Shown: positions 1 through 7,260 of the stretch, in pieces
How the letters are laid out: each line of letters opens with the position of its first letter
Numbering within the stretch: position 1 is the first letter of the stretch
From: Gimesia fumaroli
GTDB lineage: Bacteria > Planctomycetota > Planctomycetia > Planctomycetales > Planctomycetaceae
Length of the DNA stretch: 64,000 bases
Direction of reading: 5' to 3'
Assembly (NCBI RefSeq): GCF_007754425.1
Contig: NZ_CP037452.1
Span: 6,489,164 to 6,553,163, forward strand
The notes under the pieces: generated by a model
Database searches by the model: none
Told to the model about the DNA's origin: nothing
The model's input: only the letters and a program-made list of their open reading frames with translations
Translations under genes and position numbers: made by a program

Positions 1-1
1 C

Positions 2-484
2 TGGTGTTACCTGAACCCGGAAAAAGAACCGCCGCTGCCTGTGGATGACACAGTAAAACGTTCCACGGAATCGAGTCTGCGGGGCTGTGATGATCCGATT
101 GCCGATTACAAAAAGAACACCGACCGCCACGAACACCCGGCGATTAAGATGGTCGGCTACGATGTGGTTAGCGCTAACGGTCAGGAGATCTATAATTTTC
201 TGGAACAGGAACAGCGCAAGAACATCGTGCTGATGGGCGTGCATACCAACATGTGCGTTCTGGGTCGCCCGTTTGGAATTCGCCAGATGAGCTATCTGAG
301 CAAGAACGTGGTCCTGTGCCGCGACTTGACCGATGCACTCTACGATCCCCGTGACCGTCCCTTTGTCAGTCATACCCGGGGCACGGAAATGATTATCGAA
401 CACATCGAAACGCACTGGTGCCCTTCCATCCTGGGTCGCGATCTCACCAAAGTTATTCCAGGCTCGAACAATCCGGTGTCTTAA
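2..484 (+). CDS. Isochorismatase-like cysteine hydrolase, 5' end outside the window
   Basis: The frame is open from the first bases of the window, so this is the C-terminal part of a longer gene. A GTG at 41 could be read as a start, but coding continues upstream of it (W-C-Y-L-N-P). The segment VLMGVHTNMCVLGRP, with the candidate nucleophile Cys 72 codons after the GTG, is the hallmark of the isochorismatase/nicotinamidase hydrolase fold. These enzymes cut amide, ester or vinyl-ether bonds through a Cys-Asp-Lys triad; the Asp and Lys would lie in the missing part. The Arg-rich tail resembles planctomycete homologues usually annotated only as cysteine hydrolase. The substrate cannot be told. 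The gene stops 50 bp before the first 11-bp direct repeat of the IS cluster, so the insertions lie just downstream and leave it intact. Confidence 0.8.
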   Translation, partial: WCYLNPEKEPPLPVDDTVKRSTESSLRGCDDPIADYKKNTDRHEHPAIKMVGYDVVSANGQEIYNFLEQEQRKNIVLMGVHTNMCVLGRPFGIRQMSYLSKNVVLCRDLTDALYDPRDRPFVSHTRGTEMIIEHIETHWCPSILGRDLTKVIPGSNNPVS

Positions 485-544
485 GGCACGCCATGATTTA
501 CTTCACCAGCGATAATAAAAGGGATAATAAAAGGGGTCAGGACC
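485..544. repeat. A-rich tandem motif leading into the IS target site
   Basis: Just before the first 11-bp direct repeat the sequence GATAATAAAAGG occurs twice in tandem (about 511-535). It runs directly into GGGGTCAGGACC. This is the pre-insertion left flank of the IS cluster. The near-palindromic GGTC-AG-GACC at its end is what the elements use as target. Confidence 0.6.
534..544. repeat. 11-bp direct repeat, copy 1 (IS target duplication)
   Basis: GGGTCAGGACC abuts the left inverted repeat of the first IS4-family element. The same 11 bp recur at 2065-2075 and 3788-3798, each exactly at an element boundary. An 11-bp duplication is normal for IS4-family transposition. The sequence resembles the GGG-N5-CCC target reported for IS231-type members of that family. 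Confidence 0.8.
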
Positions 545-2064
545 AATCCTGTTCGGCACAGTTTATGCTACCTTTTAAAAATCACTGCGAACAGGGAGTT
601 TTCGTGTAATTCGTGCCGTTCGTGGTTTGTAAATTGGTCAATCTGCACACAGGAAGGCGCGTTGACTGTTTGAGACTTCTGTCATGCCACGAACGAAGCG
701 CGCCAAGATTAAAGAACAGGAAATCACCGGCCTGAAGTATTTCCGACAGTTGGGAAGCCTGCTGCAGGAACTGCATGACGTCGGCTGTGAACGTGACCGC
801 GCTGGCAATCGCAGTCTGCACATGGATCAGTATTGCACGATGATCCTGCTCTATCTTTTTAATCCCATTGTGACGTCTCTACGCGGTCTGCAGCAGGCCA
901 GTGAACTCAAAAAGGTCCAGAAAAAACTGAAGTGCCCCCGCGCTTCTCTTGGCTCGCTCTCTGAATCCGTGGCTGTCTTCGATTCGGAACGACTGAAGCC
1001 GATCATCGCCACCCTGGGTGACAAGCTGGCGCCAATTGCGAAAGACAGCCGACTGCAGGACATCAAGCATACGATGACCCTGGTTGATGGAACCGTAATT
1101 ACCGCGTTGCCCCGCATCGCCCAGGCTTCATTTCTCGAAACACAATCCGGTCATTCCAACCTGATGAACTGGACGCTGCATACGCACTTTGAAGTGGACT
1201 GCCACGTGCCGACACGAATCGACGTCACTCCCACCGGCGGAGGAGAATTCGACGAACGAGCCGTGCTGGACCGCGCCGTTGAATCGGACCGCACATATGT
1301 GATGGATCGCGGTTACGCGAAATTCGAACTCTTTAATCAGATTGTCGAATCTGGCAGCAGCTACGTCTGCCGGATTCGTGACAACAGTGTCTACGACGTT
1401 CTATCAGAGCAGGAACTGACAGACGCAGACAGGGCCGCTCACGTCATGAGTGATGAGATCATTCAACTGGGATCAACTCAAGCGAAATCAAAACCCAATC
1501 ATCAGCTCCGGTTGATTCAGATCGAGATGGAACCACATCAGAAGCGAACTCGCTATGGCGGCAAGAGCACGGGGCCTAACTGCGATGGCGTGTTGCGGAT
1601 CGCGACCAATCTGCTGGACGTTCCCGCTGAAATCATTGCGCTGATGTATCGTTATCGTTGGACAATTGAAATCTTCTTCCGTTTCTTCAAGCATATGCTG
1701 GGCTGTCGTCACCTGTTGAGCAGATCGCAAAACGGCATCGAGATTCAGACTTACTGCGCGATCATCGCCTGCATGCTGATCAGTCTGTGGACGGGTCGCA
1801 AACCGTCGTTACGCACCTATGAAATGATCTGCTGGTATTTCACCGGCATGTGTGACGAGGAAGAACTGCTGGCGCACATCTCCCGGTTGCAAAAACAGAA
1901 CGACTGAAACACGGGCCGTCGGTACGTCTCGTCTGCCTTACTTCACGCTGCGCCGATTTATCTGAGAGCGAGTGCTCGCATTGCCACTCCGCAGATTTTA
2001 CAATCACTCAAGGCCCTGATCCAAAAATCAAACGCCGTGAGCAACTGCCGGGCCGAACAGGATT
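545..2064 (+). mobile_element. Complete IS4-family insertion sequence (element A, about 1.5 kb)
   Basis: The ends are 13-bp perfect inverted repeats, AATCCTGTTCGGC at 545-557 and its complement at 2052-2064. They are flanked on both sides by the 11-bp direct repeat GGGTCAGGACC. The inverted repeats can be extended by two C/G bases into the direct repeat, so the boundary is ambiguous by 2 bp. The element carries one transposase gene reading rightwards and no passenger gene. Intact ends, intact transposase and perfect target duplication suggest a recent insertion that may still be active. Confidence 0.85.
684..1907 (+). CDS. IS4-family transposase of element A
   Basis: This 407-residue protein is full length for an IS4-family DDE transposase. 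The catalytic acidic residues are visible: Asp135 in LVDGT, Asp208 in VMDRGYA and Glu329. The latter lies in a perfect YREK signature Y-x2-R-x3-E-x6-K (Y322, R325, E329, K336). It would cut and paste the surrounding element through hairpin intermediates as IS10/Tn5-type enzymes do. ATG 684 follows a leader of about 125 bp without a strong ribosome-binding site, a common way for IS elements to limit transposase. No frameshift or internal stop is present. It is not closely related to the transposase of element B, although both belong to the same broad family. Confidence 0.9.
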   Translation: MPRTKRAKIKEQEITGLKYFRQLGSLLQELHDVGCERDRAGNRSLHMDQYCTMILLYLFNPIVTSLRGLQQASELKKVQKKLKCPRASLGSLSESVAVFDSERLKPIIATLGDKLAPIAKDSRLQDIKHTMTLVDGTVITALPRIAQASFLETQSGHSNLMNWTLHTHFEVDCHVPTRIDVTPTGGGEFDERAVLDRAVESDRTYVMDRGYAKFELFNQIVESGSSYVCRIRDNSVYDVLSEQELTDADRAAHVMSDEIIQLGSTQAKSKPNHQLRLIQIEMEPHQKRTRYGGKSTGPNCDGVLRIATNLLDVPAEIIALMYRYRWTIEIFFRFFKHMLGCRHLLSRSQNGIEIQTYCAIIACMLISLWTGRKPSLRTYEMICWYFTGMCDEEELLAHISRLQKQND

Positions 2065-2075
2065 GGGTCAGGACC
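2065..2075. repeat. 11-bp direct repeat, copy 2
   Basis: GGGTCAGGACC is shared between the right end of element A and the left end of element B. A single copy therefore serves as flank for two different elements. Confidence 0.8.
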
Positions 2076-3787
2076 GAATGGCACTGCCTATTGTAGCGTA
2101 ACAGTTTGCGTTCATACGATTGCCTTCCGTTGTTGATGGTAATGGTATCTTGGTTGCTTCAGCAAAGCCAGCACTTTGGTGCGGCGTTTATTGGCTCTGG
2201 GTTCTGTTCGACCAGTGCGATGCCCCACACGTTCGCTGCTGGGGACCTGTTGTCCGAGTGCAACCAACTCATCCGTGAGCTTCGTGACGGCTCCCAACAA
2301 CCAACTGGCAGCCAGCATCTGTTGCGTGGTGGCAAACGAGAGGGAACGCGGATCACGGTCTGTTGAGAGACTGCTTTGCAGCATTTTTAACCGAATCAGA
2401 TTATACGCCAGCAGGCACGACCAGAGTTCGGTGAGCACCATGTCCGGAGACTTCGCACGCAGAATATCCATCCCCAGCGAACACTTGATGCTGCGAATAT
2501 CCAGTTCGATCAGCCAGCGGCTCTGATACACGGCGGCGATCCAGCGCGCCGGGTATGCTTTCCGATCTGTGATGCTGGTGGCAATCGTAAACGTTTTGGC
2601 GCGATACCCCGGCTGACTGATCTGCACATCGACCAGACGCAGAGTGAGCGTCAGCGGTTGTTGCCAGAATTCCTGACGGGTCATCCAGGCAGGACGTTGC
2701 AATGGTCGTGACCAGGTCACCAGTCGCTCCCGTTTGCTCAGCCGCCGCGCGTTCTGGGGATGATCGTCACGCAGGTGATGATTCTTCATCAGAATCTGCA
2801 CGCCCCGCGCACGGCACGCACTCACCAGCCAGTACGTGCAGTAATACGAGTCTGCCACCAGGGTATCTCCCGGTCGGAGTGCATCGCGCATTTGCCAGAA
2901 CAGGGCCGTTTCGCCACTGCCTTTTCCGCTGTAAGGCCCGCTCACTAGATCCACCAGCAGTCCGGTTGTCATCGAGATCAGAGAAACGCAGCGTAGAACG
3001 GGGAACCCGAGCCCCGGTTTCTGAGTCGGGTTCTGTGGATAGGCACGCTGATTCTCAGGAGTATCGGCGGCCGTGATGGTGAAGCCGTCAACCAGCAGAA
3101 TGCGACCGCCGGTGCTCCGTGATTTCACATCAGCGATGCTGGAAGGACTGAGGCGTGCCGCCGACTGCTCTCTGGTCTGGACACGATTCTGATCACAGGC
3201 CGCTTCCGCATCAGCGGCAATTTGTTGGACAATGTCTCGAATGACGATAAACGGGATTTTGAGTCGCGCCCGACAATAAGCACTGGTATTCGTACTGCAA
3301 ACCCGTCGGCCCAGCGCGGCACACAGGCTGGCAACACGGATCACGGCCGCTTTACAGCTGCGTTGCTCGCCGGAAAAGAAGACCTGAGAAATTAAGGCCC
3401 AGAGCGTGATTGCGGGTGTGTAAACGTCATCCTCGCCGGAACCAAAATTGATTTCGTGTTCATCAAAGGTTTGTTGCCAGCGCTGGTCATCAATCACATC
3501 AGATAGCGGAAGCGAAGCATTTTGCATCATCGAACGTTTGAAAAGAGAAAATGATGCTGCATTCGAATGGGAAGCTGATATAAATGGCATAGAACCTTCC
3601 TTGGTCAAATGTTTTACCCACACCAACCCAAGGAAGGTCTTGCCAGAACGCAGCATAATGCCAGGAAAGGTTTTGCCAAACACAATTTCCAGCGAACTGG
3701 CAAAAAATCAGAAAATTAAAACCGTGACTGCGTCACCCGGGAGTCGTTGCGCAAACACAAACTCAAAAAACAGCGGCAGTGCCATTC
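2076..3787 (-). mobile_element. Complete IS4-family insertion sequence (element B, about 1.7 kb)
   Basis: The terminal inverted repeats are GAATGGCACTGCC at 2076-2088 and its complement at 3775-3787, both 13 bp and perfect. The 11-bp repeat GGGTCAGGACC lies immediately outside each end. The element holds a single leftward transposase gene. Its ends and transposase differ from element A, so two unrelated elements sit side by side on the same target sequence. A second, truncated copy begins 12 bp beyond the right end in the same orientation. Confidence 0.85.
2112..3590 (-). CDS. IS4-family transposase of element B
   Basis: I place the start at the ATG at 3590, which has GGAAGG just upstream. 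The frame is open to 3683, but the extra 31 residues are poorly composed. The product of 492 residues has catalytic Asp168 (LLVDGF), Asp247 (VADSYY) and a perfect YREK box (Y-QS-R-WLI-E, then K six residues later). It is therefore a complete DDE transposase. The N-terminal third contains a conserved helical region, including Ser-Gly-Glu-Gln-Arg-Ser-Cys, of the IS4 type. The sequence is uninterrupted and flanked by matching inverted repeats, so it is probably functional. Confidence 0.9.
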   Translation of the reverse strand: MPFISASHSNAASFSLFKRSMMQNASLPLSDVIDDQRWQQTFDEHEINFGSGEDDVYTPAITLWALISQVFFSGEQRSCKAAVIRVASLCAALGRRVCSTNTSAYCRARLKIPFIVIRDIVQQIAADAEAACDQNRVQTREQSAARLSPSSIADVKSRSTGGRILLVDGFTITAADTPENQRAYPQNPTQKPGLGFPVLRCVSLISMTTGLLVDLVSGPYSGKGSGETALFWQMRDALRPGDTLVADSYYCTYWLVSACRARGVQILMKNHHLRDDHPQNARRLSKRERLVTWSRPLQRPAWMTRQEFWQQPLTLTLRLVDVQISQPGYRAKTFTIATSITDRKAYPARWIAAVYQSRWLIELDIRSIKCSLGMDILRAKSPDMVLTELWSCLLAYNLIRLKMLQSSLSTDRDPRSLSFATTQQMLAASWLLGAVTKLTDELVALGQQVPSSERVGHRTGRTEPRANKRRTKVLALLKQPRYHYHQQRKAIV

Positions 3788-3798
3788 GGGTCAGGACC
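3788..3798. repeat. 11-bp direct repeat, copy 3
   Basis: GGGTCAGGACC separates the right end of element B from the left end of a second, truncated copy of element B. The two 13-bp ends face each other across these 11 bases, giving an arrangement like the junction of two tandem elements. Confidence 0.8.
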
Positions 3799-4070
3799 GA
3801 ATGGCACTGCCTGTTGTCGCGTAACGGTTTGCGTTCATACGATCATTCTCCGTTGTTGATGGTAATGATCTCTGGGTTGCTTTAGTAGAGCCAGCGCTTT
3901 GGTGCGGCGTTTATTGGCTCTGGGTTCTGTTCGACCAGTGCGATGCCCCACACGTTCGCTGCTGGGGACCTGTTGTCCGAGTGTAACCAACTCATCCGTG
4001 AGCTTCGTGACGGCTCCCAACAACCAACTGGCAGCCAGCATCTGTTGCGTGGTGGCAAACGAGAGGGAAC
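3799..4070 (-). mobile_element. Truncated second copy of element B (272 bp)
   Basis: Bases 3799-4070 align without gaps to 2076-2347 of element B. They carry the 13-bp left end and about the last 80 codons of the transposase in the same orientation. Similarity stops abruptly after GAGAGGGAAC, where IS3-family sequence begins. By eye about 17 mismatches are present, nearly all in the outer 110 bp; the inner 160 bp differ at one visible position. The copy has no start and no second end, so it is a dead fragment. Confidence 0.85.
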
Positions 4071-4197
4071 AATGGGAGTCGCTGAAGTACGCCGCCTGAA
4101 GCAACTCGAAGAAGAAAACAAAAAGCTGAAACAGCTTGTAGCCGATCTCAGCCTGGATAAAAAGATGTTGCAGGATGTTGTCCAGGGAAAGGTATGA
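4071..4197 (+). pseudogene. IS3-family OrfA remnant (C-terminal coiled coil only)
   Basis: After the junction the frame reads GVAEVRRLKQLEEENKKLKQ and continues through [14 protein letters not shown]. This is the leucine-zipper part of IS3-family (IS407-like) OrfA. The N-terminal helix-turn-helix is absent. Upstream the frame stays open through the antisense strand of the element B fragment back to an ATG at 3943, so a chimeric polypeptide is possible but would not be a functional OrfA. The stop overlaps the OrfB start in an ATGA at 4194-4197, the coupling expected in this group. Confidence 0.8.
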
Positions 4198-5030
4198 GGT
4201 CCGATCGTCGTCGAGTAGTGGTGAAACGGTTGCAAGTCAGTTATGCCGAAAGTGAACGTCGTGTTTGTAAAGCCTTGAACTTTCCGCGAGCTAGCCACCG
4301 TTACCAAAGTGTTCGAGACGAGCGGGCCGAATTACGAATCCGGTTACGTGATCTTGCCAGTACCCGTGTGGATTTCGGTTATCGGCGGTTACATATTTTC
4401 TTGTTGCGTGAAGGATGGAAAGTAAATCATAAGCTGGTTTACCGACTTTATATCGAAGAAGGCCTACAAATGCGTCGAAAACGTCCACGGCGGAATCGAA
4501 GTTGTCAGGTCCGAGTAACGCGACCGAAAGCCAGCTGCACTAATGAGAGTTGGAGTATGGACTTCATGTCCGACCAACTGTTTGACGGGAAGCGATTCCG
4601 GCTGTTAACGTTAGTCGATAACTTTAGTCGTGAGAGTCTGGCCATTCGGGTCGGTACCCGGATGACGGGGGATGATGTCGTAGCAGCTCTGGAGCGAGTC
4701 AAAGAGGTTCGGGGCTGTCCTCAATCGATTCGCGTGGATAACGGTCCTGAGTTCATTTCGAAGAGCCTGGACTGGTGGGCTTACTTCAACAAGGTAACTC
4801 TGGATTTTAGTCGGCTTGGAAAACCGACGGATAATGCGTATATTGAATCGTTCAACGGACGGGTTCGCCAGGAATGTTTAAACCAGCATTGGTTTTTAAG
4901 CCTGGCAGATGCTCAGGAACAAATCGACCAGTGGCGGCTGGACTACAACGAAAACCGCCCACATAGCTCACTGGGAAATCAGACCCCGGTGGAGTTTGCG
5001 AAAAAATCATGCCCGGCGCGCCGGGCATGA
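4194..5030 (+). CDS. IS3-family transposase OrfB with rve integrase core
   Basis: The 278-residue product carries an HTH_21-like N-terminal region ([20 protein letters not shown]) and an rve DDE core. The catalytic residues are the Asp in SMDFM, the Asp in RVDNGPEF and the Glu in [11 protein letters not shown]. In intact elements OrfAB is made by programmed frameshifting or coupled translation and acts on the TGA...TCA ends. Here OrfB is complete, but its OrfA partner and the left end are lost. The last codons lie in a long perfect palindrome (5005-5032). Confidence 0.9.
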   Translation: MRSDRRRVVVKRLQVSYAESERRVCKALNFPRASHRYQSVRDERAELRIRLRDLASTRVDFGYRRLHIFLLREGWKVNHKLVYRLYIEEGLQMRRKRPRRNRSCQVRVTRPKASCTNESWSMDFMSDQLFDGKRFRLLTLVDNFSRESLAIRVGTRMTGDDVVAALERVKEVRGCPQSIRVDNGPEFISKSLDWWAYFNKVTLDFSRLGKPTDNAYIESFNGRVRQECLNQHWFLSLADAQEQIDQWRLDYNENRPHSSLGNQTPVEFAKKSCPARRA

Positions 5031-5032
5031 TT
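5005..5032. terminator. 28-bp perfect palindrome over the OrfB stop codon
   Basis: The two 14-base arms AATCATGCCCGGCG (5005-5018) and CGCCGGGCATGATT (5019-5032) are exact reverse complements with no spacer. The TGA of OrfB lies within the right arm. The GC-rich core could terminate or stabilise transcripts, but no run of T follows, so a classic intrinsic terminator is not supported. Confidence 0.5.
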
Positions 5033-5081
5033 ACCTTGAATTTCTAACATTCCAACTGGATCAAGGTTGGGGGCAAGGTCA

Positions 5082-6286
5082 CACTACTTGGCTATTTTAA
5101 ATACTCCGATTTCTTAATTGAAAATATCAATCTAATAAGTGATGGAAGTATTCCCACGTTAGATTTAGCGCTTCCCTTAGCGATATCATTTTTTACGTTT
5201 CAGCAAATATCTTATTTAGTAGATAGTTATCGACAGGAAACAAAAGAGTATGACTTTTTAAACTATGCGCTTTTCGTAACTTTTTTTCCACAACTCATAG
5301 CAGGTCCGATTGTTCATCATAAGGAGATGATGCCACAATTCGCGCAAGTGAGAAATAAAGTGAAGAGTCATAAAAATATAGCAATGGGGCTTTTTATCTT
5401 CTCCATCGGGTTGTTTAAGAAAGTTGTAATTGCTGATACTTTTGCTGTCTGGGCTAATGCTGCATTTGATGCTGCAACAACTTTGAATTTCTTTGAGGCA
5501 TGGGCTACCTCATTATCATACACGTTTCAATTGTATTTTGATTTTAGTGGTTATACAGATATGGCCATTGGACTGGCATTATTGTTCAACATAAAGCTGC
5601 CGATCAATTTTAATAGCCCCTATAAAGCAACTGATATACAAGACTTTTGGAGAAGATGGCATATCACGCTTTCAAGATTTCTCAAAGATTATGTTTATAT
5701 ACCTCTTGGTGGGAATAGAAGAGGGGAATATGCAACTTACTCGAATCTTTTAGCCACTTTTATCATTGGTGGTGTTTGGCATGGTGCAGGTTGGACTTTT
5801 ATATTTTGGGGTTTTCTCCATGGCGTTGCATTAGTTGTTCATCGAGCCTGGAATAAGTTAGGTTTTAAGATTTGGACCTGGCTAGCCTGGTTAATGACAT
5901 TTAACTTTGTAAATGTTGCCTGGGTGTTTTTCAGGGCTAAAAAATGGGACGATGCGATTAAGGTTTTGAGTGGGATGGTTGATATCAGAAATGTCAGTCT
6001 AATAGAGTTTTATGAAAAAAAACTGCTTGCATTAGAAGGTATGTATCTTGCTGCTACTGAAACTTCAATGATGTATTTCATCAAGCACTTCAGGGATGCT
6101 GAGTTTGCTTTTTTGAGTATTCTCGCATCATTTCTAATCATTCTCGCATTCAAAAATTCTTCACAAATGATGAAAGGATTCTCATCTAACATTCTGACAT
6201 TGTCACTCAATGTTTTATTGTTTGTCTTTTCAATTTATATCATAAGTGCAGGCACCTATACCGAATTCTTATACTTTAATTTTTAA
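5082..6286 (+). pseudogene. MBOAT-family O-acyltransferase (AlgI-like), N-terminus removed by the IS3 element
   Basis: Reading in frame from the IS3 right end gives LGYFKYSDFLIENIN, then LPLAISFFTFQQISYLVDSYR, then the rest of an AlgI-like membrane-bound O-acyltransferase. Conserved blocks include FDFSGYTDMAIG, DFWRRWHITLSRFLKDYVYI and GGVWHGAGWTF, with the catalytic-type His at 5780-5782. These proteins move acyl (often acetyl) groups across the membrane onto exopolysaccharides together with an SGNH partner, here the next gene. The first two or three membrane helices, roughly 80-100 residues by family length, are missing. The first ATG in frame is at 5327. The DNA is strikingly A+T-rich compared with both sides, a sign of transferred polysaccharide DNA. 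It is probably inactive unless translated from an IS-derived start. Confidence 0.85.
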
Positions 6287-6294
6287 GGTGTCAT

Positions 6295-7260
6295 ATGTAC
6301 GAAATGAATAACAAAAAATATACTCTTTGCTTTGTATTTCTAAGTTCTGTCAGTTTGAGTCTAATTTACATGACAGTGTTGAGGCCTATCTATGAATATA
6401 ACTTAGATAGAATTTATGACTTAAGACAGGTTCCTATTGAATATAGAGTATCGCTACAGGAAGACTTTATAGACAGGACATATGAAAACAACGCGGTTCT
6501 TTTGTTGGGAGATTCACAACCTTATGGGTATAGACATGTACCGAAAAGAATCTTCTCTCGACTTTTATCTCAGAAGCTTGGCAAAAAAGTATTTAATCTT
6601 GCCTTCGCAGATAAAAGCATTACTGACAATATCAATACTTTGAATTATATCGTCAGCAAAAAGATGAGATTTGACAGCGTTATTTTCAACGTAAATCAAG
6701 CCCATCCCAAAAGTCCAACTTCACAGAGATTAGACCTCATAAATGAAACTGATTACAAGTTGGGAATAGTTCAAAACAGAAAAGCGTTTGAAATCTTTAT
6801 CGAATACTTTAATCCCAAAGCAGATTATACAAGAGGTTTTTTTCAACAAGAAATATCACCTGACTATTATAATATGCCATTAAAGAACTTTTCAATTTAT
6901 CTAGGTAAAGTCGAACAATTAATCTCACTAGCAAAATTAGCATCGAACAATGTAATAATATATGAAACACCATATGCTGAAGAAGATGTCAAAAGACTTC
7001 AACTAGATATGAGTGACATGGAAATGTTTACGAACGATATCAAAAGAATTTGTAGTAAGCATAGGGTGGTGTTTTTAAAACCTAATATTAGTAAGATCGA
7101 ATATTTTGATGATCTGGTTCATTTCAGCAAAAAAGGCCATGTAAAAATGGCACAAATCTTATATGAAACAATTCAAAATAATCAGAAAACAAGATATCAG
7201 GAAGTTCTGAAGGCGAATCAACTCAGCTCTAACCAATCAACCCGCTCACTGACCCGCTGA
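6295..7260 (+). CDS. Membrane-anchored SGNH-hydrolase-like protein, partner of the MBOAT gene
   Basis: ATG 6295 follows AAGGTG, 8 bp after the MBOAT stop, so the two genes were one operon. The 321-residue product has one N-terminal membrane helix (about residues 9-28). It then shows GDSQ at 72-75 (nucleophile Ser74) and DLVH at 273-276, the Ser and Asp-x-x-His blocks of SGNH/GDSL enzymes. In alginate-, cellulose- and teichoic-type systems such proteins receive acyl groups from an MBOAT protein and place them on the polymer outside the membrane. Base composition is A+T-rich like its partner. The last 15 or so codons switch to host-like composition and overlap the end of the next gene, so the native C-terminus may have been replaced at the island edge. 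Confidence 0.7.
   Translation: MYEMNNKKYTLCFVFLSSVSLSLIYMTVLRPIYEYNLDRIYDLRQVPIEYRVSLQEDFIDRTYENNAVLLLGDSQPYGYRHVPKRIFSRLLSQKLGKKVFNLAFADKSITDNINTLNYIVSKKMRFDSVIFNVNQAHPKSPTSQRLDLINETDYKLGIVQNRKAFEIFIEYFNPKADYTRGFFQQEISPDYYNMPLKNFSIYLGKVEQLISLAKLASNNVIIYETPYAEEDVKRLQLDMSDMEMFTNDIKRICSKHRVVFLKPNISKIEYFDDLVHFSKKGHVKMAQILYETIQNNQKTRYQEVLKANQLSSNQSTRSLTR

Larger units (their letters stand above)
4071..5081 (+). mobile_element. Left-truncated IS3-family element
   Basis: The segment holds the tail of an OrfA and a complete OrfB of the IS3 family. It ends at a plausible IS3 right terminus, GGGGGCAAGGTCA at 5069-5081; the complement begins TGACCTTGCCCCC and has the usual terminal TGA. The left end and the first part of OrfA are missing. 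The break at 4070/4071 joins it to the element B fragment. The element cannot transpose by itself. Its right end cuts into the following MBOAT gene. Confidence 0.8.
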
